From: Bacteroidaceae bacterium
GTDB taxonomy: Bacteria; Bacteroidota; Bacteroidia; Bacteroidales; Bacteroidaceae
Direction of reading: 5' to 3'
NCBI GenBank assembly: GCA_017619335.1
Contig: JAFZSP010000081.1
Coordinates: 1 to 42,993, forward strand
DNA: 42,993 bases
Under the pieces are notes generated by a model, which saw nothing but the letters and a program-made list of their open reading frames with translations, was not told the DNA's origin and ran no database searches. Shown here in pieces: positions 8,913 to 17,205 of the stretch. The translations under genes and the position numbers were made by a program. Positions within the stretch are counted from its first letter, which is position 1, and the number at the start of each line of letters is the position of its first letter.

Positions 8913-8944
8913 CAAAGGTACGACATTTTTCTGTAATACGCAAA
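8913..8944 (-). promoter_or_regulatory. Promoter of the small winged-helix gene
   Basis: On the minus strand TTTG (8941-8944) is followed after exactly 20 bp by TACCTTTG (8913-8920), a textbook Bacteroidetes -33/-7 pair. This implies a 5' UTR of about 70 nt before the ATG at 8836. Confidence 0.7.
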
Positions 8945-9035
8945 TTATTAGGCAAAAAGTTAACATTTCATGCATGAAAAACGACAATTGTGCCATTATT
9001 TGACCTTTTCAGGACAAGCAAGGTCGTTTATTGCA

Positions 9036-9079
9036 CAAAAACAAATGGAGCTCCGTACTCACTACGAAACTCCATTTGT
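9036..9079 (-). terminator. Terminator of the tRNA-Lys pair
   Basis: Read on the minus strand, ACAAATGGAG and CTCCATTTGT form a perfect 10-bp outer stem (9041-9050 with 9070-9079). The inner stem is CGTA/TACG, and TTTTTG follows (9036-9040). The hairpin begins at the discriminator base of the downstream tRNA. Confidence 0.75.
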
Positions 9080-9151
9080 ACGCCCTCAGGGGTTCGAACC
9101 CTGGACCCATTGATTAAGAGTCAATTGCTCTACCAACTGAGCTAAGGACGC
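9079..9151 (-). tRNA. tRNA-Lys (CTT), copy 2
   Basis: Minus-strand cloverleaf: acceptor GCGTCCT/AGGGCGT (G-T pairs at the ends), anticodon loop CTCTTAA giving CTT. It is identical to the copy at 9174-9246 except for one T-loop base. It is the distal gene of a two-tRNA transcript. Confidence 0.95.
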
Positions 9152-9173
9152 ATGCAATCATTATTAATCTCTG

Positions 9174-9246
9174 TACGCCCTCAGGGGCTCGAACCCTGGA
9201 CCCATTGATTAAGAGTCAATTGCTCTACCAACTGAGCTAAGGACGC
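9174..9246 (-). tRNA. tRNA-Lys (CTT), copy 1
   Basis: Same structure as the neighbouring copy, with TTCGAGC in the T-loop instead of TTCGAAC. It is promoter-proximal. The 22-bp spacer between copies carries no other feature. Confidence 0.95.
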
Positions 9247-9305
9247 AACAATAATTATTGCTCGATTCAGAGGTTTTTAATGCCTCGTCCTCTGTTTTGC
9301 GGGTG

Positions 9306-9337
9306 CAAAGGTAAGGCTTTCCCCGGACATGGCCAAA
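9306..9337 (-). promoter_or_regulatory. Promoter of the tRNA-Lys pair
   Basis: TTTG (9334-9337) and TACCTTTG (9306-9313) on the minus strand with a 20-bp spacer. The -33 is part of a perfect palindrome TGGCCAAA-CT-TTTGGCCA (9330-9347). The TACCTTTGCACCCGC core is shared exactly with the five-tRNA promoter at 518-549. Confidence 0.75.
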
Positions 9338-9418
9338 CTTTTGGCCACTTTTTTTTCTCGGGCCGCCTATTTTTCTGCATTTTGCAGTCCCTGCAGCCTT
9401 CTTTGGCTACCGGAACTG

Positions 9419-10609
9419 CTATTTTATGATTTCCAACTGGCGGAAAACGCCTGTCAGAGCTTCCACGGAACGATCCACCTGTTCCTTGGTGTGTGTGGCC
9501 ATGAGTGCATAGCGCACCAGGGTGTCCTGCGGTGCACAGGCAGGAGGGATAACAGGATTGATGAACACGCCTGCATCGAATGCCAGTTTGGTCACGGCAA
9601 ACGTCTTGTCCACGTCACGCACATACAATGGGATAATCGGGCTCTCGGTCTCACCGATCTCGAAACCAGCCTCACGGAAACGCTTCAGCGCGTAATTCGT
9701 AACATCCCACAGACGCTCTATGCGCTCGGGTTCATTCTGGATAATGTGAAGAGCCTCACGTGCTGCAGCCGTAGCGGCCGGTGTGCAGGAAGCGGAGAAG
9801 ATGTAGGTGCGGGTGTGGTGACGCAGGTAATTGATGATACTGCTGTCGGCAGCCAGGAAGCCTCCGATACTGGCCAGGCTCTTGGAGAACGTGCCCATAA
9901 TCAAATCCACCTCGTCTGTGACGCCAAAGTGGTCACACACGCCACGACCCTGACGACCGAAGACGCCCAGTCCATGGGCTTCGTCCACCATAATGGCGGT
10001 GCCGGGATATTTCTTCTTCAGTTCCACAATCTTCGGGAGGGGAGCCAGGTCGCCTTCCATGGAGAACACGCCATCTACGACAATCAGCTTGACCACATCT
10101 GCGGGGCAGCGTTTCAACTGTGCCTCCAGATCTTCCATATCGTTGTGCTTGTACTTCAGCCGGTGAGAAAAACTGTTGCGCACACCATCGACGATACTTG
10201 CGTGGTCACGGTCGTCACAGATGATGTAGTCGTGACGGTCTGTGAGCACACCCAAGACACCGCTGTTCACCGTGAAGCCGGTGGCGAAGCACAGTGCTTC
10301 TTCCTTTCCGACGAAAGCAGCCAGTTCTTTTTCCAGTTGCACATGAATATCCAGTGTGCCATTGAGGAAGCGGGAGCCGGCGCAGCCACTGCCATACTTC
10401 TTCATGGCTTCGATACCTGCGTTGATGACGCGCTCGTCACCGGTCAGACCCGTGTAAGCATTGGAACCAAACATCAACACCCGATGGCCTTCCATCACGA
10501 CTTCAGTTCCTTGTTTCCCCTCGATTTCACGGAAATAAGGATAAATGCCCAGTGCCTTGTACTTCTGCGGGCGGTCATATTTGGCTAATCTTTCTTGTAA
10601 TATTCCCAT
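9419..10609 (-). CDS. spt: Serine palmitoyltransferase-like alpha-oxoamine synthase (sphingolipid synthesis)
   Basis: 396 residues of the PLP-dependent alpha-oxoamine synthase family (SPT, BioF, KBL). The Schiff-base lysine is K243 in TFSKSLASIGG. VDEAHGLG (208-215) binds the cofactor, and GSRFLNGT (78-85) contacts the substrate. The N-terminus with LGIYPYFREIEG and the GSNAYTGL element match Bacteroidetes serine palmitoyltransferases better than BioF. The expected reaction is serine plus acyl-CoA to 3-oxosphinganine, the first step to the dihydrosphingolipids of Bacteroidales. No biotin or threonine-degradation genes are nearby. A lipid-kinase-like gene is divergently placed. KBL or another acyl-CoA/amino acid specificity cannot be fully excluded. 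Confidence 0.88.
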   Translation of the reverse strand: MGILQERLAKYDRPQKYKALGIYPYFREIEGKQGTEVVMEGHRVLMFGSNAYTGLTGDERVINAGIEAMKKYGSGCAGSRFLNGTLDIHVQLEKELAAFVGKEEALCFATGFTVNSGVLGVLTDRHDYIICDDRDHASIVDGVRNSFSHRLKYKHNDMEDLEAQLKRCPADVVKLIVVDGVFSMEGDLAPLPKIVELKKKYPGTAIMVDEAHGLGVFGRQGRGVCDHFGVTDEVDLIMGTFSKSLASIGGFLAADSSIINYLRHHTRTYIFSASCTPAATAAAREALHIIQNEPERIERLWDVTNYALKRFREAGFEIGETESPIIPLYVRDVDKTFAVTKLAFDAGVFINPVIPPACAPQDTLVRYALMATHTKEQVDRSVEALTGVFRQLEIIK

Positions 10610-10664
10610 ATATATAAAATAGGTATATGATAGCTATTGGATAGCTACTTATTGAAAAACGCCG

Positions 10665-10672
10665 CAAAGGTA
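10665..10672 (-). promoter_or_regulatory. -7 box of the spt promoter
   Basis: TACCTTTG on the minus strand, about 55 bp before the spt ATG. No clear -33 TTTG at the usual spacing. The AT-rich leader contains two near-copies of GATAGCTA/GATAGCTATTGG. Confidence 0.5.
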
Positions 10673-10778
10673 GTCATTTTTTTTGGACTTTAAGCTATTT
10701 TACGCATAAAATATGCTTTTTTGTGCACTTTTTCTGTGAAAATAGAGACTTTTCATGCAGAAATCCCTTTCTTTTGCC

Positions 10779-10786
10779 TACCTTTG
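10779..10786 (+). promoter_or_regulatory. -7 box upstream of the lipid kinase gene
   Basis: TACCTTTG on the plus strand, ending 10 nt before the ATG at 10797. This implies a very short leader. The -33 position does not show TTTG. Confidence 0.45.
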
Positions 10787-10796
10787 TCCCCGAAAT

Positions 10797-11816
10797 ATGG
10801 ACAAGACAAGACTTCTGTTCATTGCGAACCCCATCTCGGGGACGCATGACAAACGACCCATCATCAACTCGCTGCCGGATTTTCTGGATGCCGAGAAGTT
10901 CACCTGGGAAGTCTCGTGGACTGACCATCGCGGTCACGCAGCAGAGTTGGCACGTCAGGCTTCGGCAGACGGCGTGGACGTGTGTGTGGCCATCGGCGGC
11001 GACGGCACAGTCAACGAAGTGGCCCGCTCGCTGCGCCACAGTCACACGGCTCTGGCCATCATCCCACAGGGTAGCGGCAACGGCCTGGCCCGTCACTTAG
11101 GGATTCCCATGGACCCCGACGGCGCCCTGCGCGTGCTGAACACATGCCAGATAGAAGAACTGGACTACGGCACCATCAATGATATCCCTTTCTTCTGCAC
11201 ATGCGGGATGGGATTTGACGCTTTCATCAGTGAGAAGTTTGCCAACAGCGGCAAGAGAGGTCTCGGCACTTATATCGAGAACACGCTGCGCGGCGGACTC
11301 TCCTACGAACCAGAGACCTACGAGTTGGTCATTGATGGTCAGACAGAGCATTATAAGGCGTTCCTCATCGCCTGCGGCAACGCATCCCAATACGGCAACA
11401 ACTTCTATATCGCCCCGCAAGCGTCAATGTCAGACGGCCTCCTGGACGTCACCATCATTGAGCCGCTGAACGTGCTGGAAGCGCCGCAGTTGGTGATGCA
11501 GATGCTCAACAAGACGCTGGACAGCAACACCCACGTGCGTACGTTCCAGTGCCGCTCTCTCCACGTGCATCGGGAGCTTCCCGGCGTGATACACTATGAC
11601 GGTGAACCCGCCGAGTGCGGCGAAGAGATCGATATCCGGCTCGTTCCCAAAGGATTGCGTGTGGTGGTCAATCAGGATGCAGACCCCAATGCACCTCCAT
11701 TCCTTCACGCCATGCAGGAACTGTATGACCAAATCACGGGCGACATCAAATCCCAGCAGCGCAAACTGCTGGCCATCAACAGGAACCTCCTGGACAGCAT
11801 ATTCCAACGCAACTGA
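10797..11816 (+). CDS. YegS/DagK-family lipid kinase
   Basis: 339 residues from ATG 10797 (MDKTRLLFIANPISG). An upstream in-frame ATG would place the start before the -7 box. The diacylglycerol/sphingosine kinase catalytic domain shows the N-terminal NPISG and the nucleotide-binding IGGDGTVNEVARSL. It also has IPQGSGNGLARHLGIP (substrate and lipid-binding loop) and the C-terminal YDGEP motif. It would phosphorylate a lipid hydroxyl at the inner face of the membrane. Its position next to and divergent from spt suggests, but does not show, that a sphingoid base or ceramide could be the substrate. It is followed within 25 bp by the YgiQ gene. Confidence 0.88.
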   Translation: MDKTRLLFIANPISGTHDKRPIINSLPDFLDAEKFTWEVSWTDHRGHAAELARQASADGVDVCVAIGGDGTVNEVARSLRHSHTALAIIPQGSGNGLARHLGIPMDPDGALRVLNTCQIEELDYGTINDIPFFCTCGMGFDAFISEKFANSGKRGLGTYIENTLRGGLSYEPETYELVIDGQTEHYKAFLIACGNASQYGNNFYIAPQASMSDGLLDVTIIEPLNVLEAPQLVMQMLNKTLDSNTHVRTFQCRSLHVHRELPGVIHYDGEPAECGEEIDIRLVPKGLRVVVNQDADPNAPPFLHAMQELYDQITGDIKSQQRKLLAINRNLLDSIFQRN

Positions 11817-11839
11817 ACTTCATAACCGCTCCATCTGCT

Positions 11840-13777
11840 TTGGTCACTGCTCCGCTCCTTTCTGACTTCCTGCCCACCACCCGCAAAGAGATGCAACTTC
11901 GCGGCTGGGAAGAGGCCGACGTGATTCTGCTGAGTGCCGACGCCTACATAGATCACCCCTCCTTTGGCGCGGCAGTCATCGGGCGACTGTTGGAGGCCGA
12001 AGGCCTGCGTGTGGCCATCATTCCTCAGCCCGACTGGCACGGAGACTTGCGTGACTTCAAGAAGCTGGGGCGTCCGCGCCTGTGGTTCGGCGTGGCACCG
12101 GGTTGCATGGACTCCATGGTCAACAAGTACACCGCAGCCCGCCGCCTGCGCAGTGAGGACGCCTACAGCCCCGATGGCCGCCACGACCTGCGCCCGGAGT
12201 ACCCCACGATTGTCTATACACAGATAGTCAAGCAGTTGTTCCCCGACGTGCCCGTGGTACTCGGCGGTATTGAGGCTTCGCTGCGGCGCTTGACACATTA
12301 TGACTACTGGCAGGATCGCCTGCGCCCGAGTATTCTTGTGGACAGCGGTGCCGACGTCATCATTTACGGAATGGGCGAACAGCCCACACTGGAGCTGTCA
12401 CGACGCGCCCTGGAACTCTTGGACAGCGGGCACCCTGATTTGGCCTACGACGCCAACGGCAACACCCTCCTGACGGCCTCTCTGCTGCGGGACGCCGTGA
12501 ACGGCGTGCTGACGGGACCCGCACTTTCTGCCGACTGCCGGCAGCCCGTGCTGCAGACCGTCACCCTGCACCCGTCTGCGAATGCTGTCCCCGGCGGCAT
12601 CACAGCGGAGGATATTGTCCTGCACTCCTACGAAGACTGTCTGCGCAATCCCCGCTCCCACGCCGAGAACTTCCATCATATTGAGGAACAGAGTAATGCG
12701 TGGAGTGCCCGCCGCTTGCTCCAGCAGTGCGGCAAGCAGTGGGTGGTGGTGAATCCGCCCTATCCGCCGCTGACCACAGAACAGCTGGACCACAGCTTCG
12801 ACCTGCCCTACACGCGCCTGCCCCATCCCAAATACCGAGGCAAACGTATTCCCGCCTACGATATGATTCGTTTCTCTGTCTGTCTGCACCGAGGATGCTT
12901 CGGCGGCTGTGCCTTCTGCACTATCTCGGCCCACCAGGGAAAGTTCATCGCCAGCCGCAGCAAAGAGAGTATTCTCCGTGAGGTTCAGGCCATTGCTGCC
13001 CTACCCGACTTCCGCGGCAACCTCTCCGATCTGGGCGGCCCCTCGGCCAATATGTATAAGATGCATGGGCGCAACCCAAAAGCCTGCCATCGCTGTCACC
13101 GCCCCTCCTGCATCCATCCCGAGGTGTGCCCCAACCTCTGCGGCGACCACCGTCCGCTCTTAGAGATTTACCGGGCTGTGGATGCACTGCCCGCCGTGAA
13201 GAAAAGTTTCATTGGCAGCGGCGTGCGCTATGACTTGCTGCTGCACGACTGGAAGGACGAGGCGCTCAACCGCGCCGCCGCCGACTACACGCGCGAGCTC
13301 ATTCTCCATCACGTCTCCGGCCGTCTGAAGGTGGCACCGGAACACACCAGTGACCACGTGCTAAACCTCATGCGCAAGCCCTCGTTCCGTCTGTTCCACG
13401 CCTTCAAACGTCAGTTCGACCGCATCAACCGCGAGGCCCGTCTGCGCCAGCAGATTATCCCGTATTTCATCAGTTCACACCCTGGCTGCCGCACAGAGGA
13501 TATGGCAGAACTGGCTATAGAGACCAGGCATCTGGACTTCCAGTTGGAACAGGTGCAGGACTTCACGCCCACTCCAATGACCACAGCCACCACGATGTAT
13601 GCCACTGGTTATGATCCCGATACGCTTCAACCTGTCTTTGTGGCGCGCACGCCTCGTGACAAGCAGGCACAGCGCATGTTCTTCTTCTGGTACAAGCCCG
13701 AGGAGCGACGCCGCATCCATGAAGAGCTACGACGCATCAACCGCCCCGACCTCCTGAAAAAACTATTTTCTCAATAA
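11840..13777 (+). CDS. YgiQ-family radical SAM protein
   Basis: 645 residues. The N-terminal region (ADAYIDHPSFGAAVIGRLLEAEG and LGGIEASLRR) is the YgiQ-specific domain. The radical SAM cluster motif CxxxCxxC is C353-FGG-C357-AF-C360. A C-terminal extension follows (APEHTSDHVLNLMRKP, and QVQDFTPTPMTTATTMYATG). The start appears to be TTG at 11840, because residues PLLSDFLPTTRKEM before the first ATG (11891) align with the N-terminus of E. coli YgiQ. The biochemical reaction of YgiQ is not established to my knowledge. It lies 23 bp after the lipid kinase gene and is probably cotranscribed. Confidence 0.9.
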   Translation: MVTAPLLSDFLPTTRKEMQLRGWEEADVILLSADAYIDHPSFGAAVIGRLLEAEGLRVAIIPQPDWHGDLRDFKKLGRPRLWFGVAPGCMDSMVNKYTAARRLRSEDAYSPDGRHDLRPEYPTIVYTQIVKQLFPDVPVVLGGIEASLRRLTHYDYWQDRLRPSILVDSGADVIIYGMGEQPTLELSRRALELLDSGHPDLAYDANGNTLLTASLLRDAVNGVLTGPALSADCRQPVLQTVTLHPSANAVPGGITAEDIVLHSYEDCLRNPRSHAENFHHIEEQSNAWSARRLLQQCGKQWVVVNPPYPPLTTEQLDHSFDLPYTRLPHPKYRGKRIPAYDMIRFSVCLHRGCFGGCAFCTISAHQGKFIASRSKESILREVQAIAALPDFRGNLSDLGGPSANMYKMHGRNPKACHRCHRPSCIHPEVCPNLCGDHRPLLEIYRAVDALPAVKKSFIGSGVRYDLLLHDWKDEALNRAAADYTRELILHHVSGRLKVAPEHTSDHVLNLMRKPSFRLFHAFKRQFDRINREARLRQQIIPYFISSHPGCRTEDMAELAIETRHLDFQLEQVQDFTPTPMTTATTMYATGYDPDTLQPVFVARTPRDKQAQRMFFFWYKPEERRRIHEELRRINRPDLLKKLFSQ

Positions 13778-13836
13778 TCCATTAAACCCATTCGTCACAT
13801 CCATTGTCTAAGATAACAGACCAAACAATCATCATT

Positions 13837-14271
13837 ATGAAAAAGACTCTTCTTTTCCTTCTCCTGACAGCCATCTTCATGGTGGCCGCCACAGGCACAG
13901 CCCAGGCACAAACCAAACTTGAGAAGCGTTACACCTACACGCTGAAGAACTTGAAACTCGACAAAGCCACCGCCGAGAAGTTCGGCCCTGTCCTCAAGGC
14001 TTATCTCACCGACAAGAAAGAAGCCGAAGATATCTACGACGACGTCAAGGACAAGTACAAAGCTGCCGAGAAAGCCGGAACCCTCACCGACGCTCAGGCC
14101 ACCGAGCTCCTCAACGCCAAATTCGAGAGTGCCGAGAAGGAACTGGCCGTCAAGAAAAAGTATCTGGCTGAATTCCGCAAAATACTGAAACCCAAAAAGG
14201 TATATTATGCCTTTGACCTTGCCAGTGACAAGATGTCCAAGATCGACGGCAAAGACAAAGACAAGGACTGA
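13837..14271 (+). CDS. Small exported helical protein, function unknown
   Basis: 144 residues from ATG 13837. Residues 1-24 form a signal peptide (KKTLLFLLLTAIFMVAAT, cleavage after AQA). The mature part is almost entirely charged helix rich in Lys, Glu and Asp (YKAAEKAGTLTDAQATELLNAKF), with a spaced LTDAQA reminiscent of LTxxQ/CpxP-Spy-type periplasmic helical proteins. This is a shape resemblance only. The tail is KDKDKD. The CotH gene starts 3 bp after its stop, so the two are cotranscribed. Confidence 0.75.
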   Translation: MKKTLLFLLLTAIFMVAATGTAQAQTKLEKRYTYTLKNLKLDKATAEKFGPVLKAYLTDKKEAEDIYDDVKDKYKAAEKAGTLTDAQATELLNAKFESAEKELAVKKKYLAEFRKILKPKKVYYAFDLASDKMSKIDGKDKDKD

Positions 14272-14274
14272 AGC

Positions 14275-15717
14275 ATGAAACGCGCCTGCATAGCCCTTCT
14301 GCTCGCCACCGCAGCCCTCTCTGCCTCGGCGCAGGAGACGGGTCCGATGAATGTTTTCACGGACAAGGGCCTCTTCTATCAGCTGCCGTTGGACACGGTC
14401 ACGGTGGCGGATGAACGTCTGTTCTTCCGCGACGGCCCACGCCGCTTTGACCACGCCGCCACGGCCATTGACAGCATCACCTTCGGAGACGTGGATTTCC
14501 AGAACGCCGTCCTCTATATAGACACCGAGGACGGCCGCCCCGTCACCTCGCGCGAAGAATGGAAGCAAGCACAGTTCCGCATGGACGGCGGCACGCTCTT
14601 CCCTGATTTTCAGGCCGAAGGGCGCATCCGCGGTCGTGGCAACTCCACCTGGAGCTGGTACAATTATGGCGGTGACCCGCTCATCTATGGGCGCCGCCCC
14701 TACAAGATCAAGTTCGACCAGAAACAGCGTGTGCTGCAGATGAACAGCGACCGCACATGGGTGCTGCTGGCCAACTGGCGCGACGGCTCGTTCATGATGA
14801 ATGCCTTCGCCAACGAGGTCGGACGCTACCTGGGTTTCACCTTCACGCCGCACAACCGCTTCTGTGAGGTCTGGCTCAACGGCGAGTATGTGGGACTCTA
14901 CCAGCTCTGTGAGCAGATAGAGGTCAGCGGGCACCGCGTGGATATTGGTGAGGGCGACGTCCTCATCTGTCTGGACGCAGACGATGGTCCGAACCTCTCT
15001 CCCCACGCTACCAACAACTTCTGGTCAATGACCTATAACCTGCCCGTGGCCGTCAAGTACCCCAAGGACGAGGCGCTGACAGAGGCCGTCAAGAAGGAAG
15101 TGCGCGACGACCTGGGCTATCTGGAATATCGCATCAACAGTCACGACCTGAAGTCTGTGCGTCAGCAACTTGACGTCCGTAGCCTCATCGATTTCCTCAT
15201 CGTGCAGGAACTCACGTGCAACGTGGAACTGGATGCGCCGCGCTCGATGTATATGTACCGCACAGCCGACCGCGTCTGGCACTTCGGACCGCTGTGGGAC
15301 TTCGATGCAGGTTTTGACTTCGACTGGGGCGACATGTATCGGGGCCACAAGTACTTCGGCTCCCAGAAACTGCTCTACGGCACCAACCCTCTCAAACCCA
15401 ACTACAGCAGCGGCACCCGTTTCTTCCTTGCAATGTTTGCCAGCAAAGACTTCACCAAGGCCTACAAAGAGCGCTGGGCAGAGGTGAAGGATGCCCTTGT
15501 GGACACCGTCTTCACCCGCTTGGACAACTACCGCGCCCAACTGAAAAAGGCCATCCGCCGTAATGACGAGCGGTGGCCCATTTATCATCAGTCCAACAAC
15601 TGGTGGTGGGGACAGGCAGAGCGCATAGACCCCGACGAGGAGTACCGCTCCTTGCGGCAGTGGGTAGAAAAACGCATCCCCGTAATGGATGCAGCCATCA
15701 GGAAATACCCGGAATAA
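14275..15717 (+). CDS. Exported CotH-family protein
   Basis: 480 residues with a signal peptide (CIALLLATAALSASAQ). A short N-terminal module (FYQLPLDTVTVADERLFF) precedes the CotH domain. CotH hallmarks are RGRGNSTWSW (about 120), PYKIKFDQKQ, WVLLANWRDGSFMMNAFA, CEVWLNGEYVGLYQLCEQIE, and the distal PLWDFDAGFDFDWGD. CotH proteins are atypical kinases: in Bacillus CotH phosphorylates coat proteins. In Bacteroidetes CotH domains occur on exported surface proteins of unknown substrate. It lies 3 bp after the small helical gene. The transcript ends at twin hairpins 3-70 bp downstream. Confidence 0.87.
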   Translation: MKRACIALLLATAALSASAQETGPMNVFTDKGLFYQLPLDTVTVADERLFFRDGPRRFDHAATAIDSITFGDVDFQNAVLYIDTEDGRPVTSREEWKQAQFRMDGGTLFPDFQAEGRIRGRGNSTWSWYNYGGDPLIYGRRPYKIKFDQKQRVLQMNSDRTWVLLANWRDGSFMMNAFANEVGRYLGFTFTPHNRFCEVWLNGEYVGLYQLCEQIEVSGHRVDIGEGDVLICLDADDGPNLSPHATNNFWSMTYNLPVAVKYPKDEALTEAVKKEVRDDLGYLEYRINSHDLKSVRQQLDVRSLIDFLIVQELTCNVELDAPRSMYMYRTADRVWHFGPLWDFDAGFDFDWGDMYRGHKYFGSQKLLYGTNPLKPNYSSGTRFFLAMFASKDFTKAYKERWAEVKDALVDTVFTRLDNYRAQLKKAIRRNDERWPIYHQSNNWWWGQAERIDPDEEYRSLRQWVEKRIPVMDAAIRKYPE

Positions 15718-15720
15718 CAA

Positions 15721-15748
15721 ATAAGGTGGGTTTCTCAGCCCACCTTAT
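15721..15748. terminator. Terminator hairpin 1 between CotH and ilvC
   Basis: Perfect 10-bp stem ATAAGGTGGG / CCCACCTTAT with an 8-nt loop, starting 3 bp after the CotH stop. It works in either direction because the flanks are AT-rich. Confidence 0.65.
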
Positions 15749-15754
15749 ATAATT

Positions 15755-15786
15755 AATTAAGGTGGGTTCTCCGACCCACCTTAATT
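15755..15786. terminator. Terminator hairpin 2 between CotH and ilvC
   Basis: Perfect 12-bp stem AATTAAGGTGGG / CCCACCTTAATT with an 8-nt loop. It repeats the core of hairpin 1 (AAGGTGGG...CCCACCTT) and ends 3 bp before the ilvC stop, so it likely terminates the convergent ilvC transcript. Confidence 0.7.
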
Positions 15787-15789
15787 GTA

Positions 15790-16833
15790 TTAGTTGTTTT
15801 CCGGACGCAGCTGGCGAACGACAGCGGCTGTGCGCCACATCTCGCTGTCGCGCAGAGCGGCGAGTTCCTTCTCCAGACCTTCACGGTAGCCGGGCTTGCT
15901 GTTGCTGTCGATGCTGATCTGAGCTTCGTGTCCGGCCTTCACGCTGGCGTAGAGTTTCTCCACCACGGGCTTGATGGCATCGTGGAACGGACCCATCCAG
16001 TCCAGGGCGCCGCGCTGGGCGGTGGTGCTGCAGTTGGCGTACATCCAGTCCATACCTTTGGCTGCGAAGAGAGGCATCAGGCTCTGAGTGAGCTCTTCCA
16101 CAGTCTCGTTGAAAGCCTCAGAGGGCGTGTGGCCGTTCTCGCGCAGCACCTCGTACTGAGCCAGCAGCAGGCCTTGGATGGCACCCATCAGAGAGCCGCG
16201 CTCGCCGGTGAGGTCACTTGTGGCCTCGCGCTGGAAGGTGGTCTCGAAGAGGTAACCGCTGCCGATACCGATACCGAAGGCCAGCACCTTCTCCAGTGCA
16301 CGTCCGCTGGCATCCTGATAGATAGCGTAGCTGCTGTTCAGGCCGCGGCCTTCCAGGAACATCGTGCGCAGGCTGGTGCCGCTGCCCTTGGGAGCCACCA
16401 TAATGACATCAATATCCTTGGGAGGAACCACGCCGGTGCGGTCGTTCCAGGTGATGGCGAAACCGTGGGAGAAATAGAGGGTCTTGCCGGGGGTGAGGTG
16501 CGGCTTGATGGTGGGCCACAGCTGCATCTGAGCTGCATCGGAGAGCAACAGACACACAATGGTACCGCGCTCGGCAGCCTCTTCCAGGGAGAACAGCGTC
16601 TCGCCGGGAACCCAACCGTCGGCCACAGCCTTCTCGTAGGTCTTGCCCTGACGCTGGCCAACGATCACGTTGAAGCCGTTGTCGCGCAGGTTACAAGCCT
16701 GACCGGGACCCTGAACGCCGTAACCGAGGACGGCGATGGTTTCGTTTTTCAGCACTTCACGTGCCTTCTCCAAGGGGAACTCTTCGCGGGTCATCACTTC
16801 TTCGATGACGCCGCCAAAATTCATTTTTGCCAT
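15790..16833 (-). CDS. ilvC: Ketol-acid reductoisomerase (class I)
   Basis: 347 residues, the class I KARI length. The Rossmann motif is VLGYGVQGPGQACNLRDNG (about 35-53), followed by VGQRQGKTY in the cofactor-specificity loop. The catalytic acidic residues are in the C-terminal knotted domain (QREATSDLTGERGSLMGAIQG, and the SEAFNETVEE region). It converts acetolactate or acetohydroxybutyrate to the dihydroxy acid in Val/Leu/Ile synthesis, using Mg2+ and NAD(P)H. Here it stands alone, without ilvD, ilvB or ilvN. It has its own upstream region and convergent terminators. Confidence 0.97.
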   Translation of the reverse strand: MAKMNFGGVIEEVMTREEFPLEKAREVLKNETIAVLGYGVQGPGQACNLRDNGFNVIVGQRQGKTYEKAVADGWVPGETLFSLEEAAERGTIVCLLLSDAAQMQLWPTIKPHLTPGKTLYFSHGFAITWNDRTGVVPPKDIDVIMVAPKGSGTSLRTMFLEGRGLNSSYAIYQDASGRALEKVLAFGIGIGSGYLFETTFQREATSDLTGERGSLMGAIQGLLLAQYEVLRENGHTPSEAFNETVEELTQSLMPLFAAKGMDWMYANCSTTAQRGALDWMGPFHDAIKPVVEKLYASVKAGHEAQISIDSNSKPGYREGLEKELAALRDSEMWRTAAVVRQLRPENN

Positions 16834-16914
16834 TTGATTTAAATATCTTGTTTAAACTAATATATACCTGAATCTTGAAACTTGAAATATGAAACCAATC
16901 TCTCATTTCGGCTG

Positions 16915-16922
16915 CAAAGATA
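16915..16922 (-). promoter_or_regulatory. -7 box of the ilvC promoter
   Basis: TATCTTTG on the minus strand, about 80 bp upstream of the ilvC ATG. The nearest TTTG upstream is 24 bp away, longer than usual. The leader (16834-16914) includes two short ACTTGAAA/TCTTGAAA repeats. No leader peptide was recognised. Confidence 0.5.
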
Positions 16923-17039
16923 GCGATTTTATCCCAGACGGCCCCACAAAACCATCAATTATTTAAGCACTTGCACCCTATTTCTTGATTTTTGTCATTA
17001 CAATGAATTCCCTTTTTCAGCCATTGTCCTCCTTTCTCG

Positions 17040-17205
17040 TCAATTTATCCAGCAAAACGAGGCCGAGCGTCCAGCCCCATCAGCGTTGTCGTCCAGTCCC
17101 TTCGGCACTTTCCTTTATTCGACTTGGCACTTTCCTTTATTCGACTTGACACTTTCCTTTATAAGACTTGGCACTTGCGTCCATTCGACTTGCCATCATC
17201 AGTAG
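17040..17205. repeat. Degenerate 22-bp tandem array between ilvC and the pectinesterase gene
   Basis: A tandem array with a strict 22-bp period. GGCAC (or GACAC) recurs at 17104, 17126, 17148 and 17170, within units like CTTGGCACTTTCCTTTATTC. On the left the period continues with TCCAG at 17048, 17070 and 17092, so the array gradually changes sequence while keeping its spacing. It fills most of the 365-bp gap and reaches the last codons of the pectinesterase-like gene. No coding function or known repeat family is apparent. Confidence 0.75.

Noticed and set aside
9329..10588. Long plus-strand open frame opposite spt
   Set aside because: It is antisense to a complete PLP enzyme with intact motifs.
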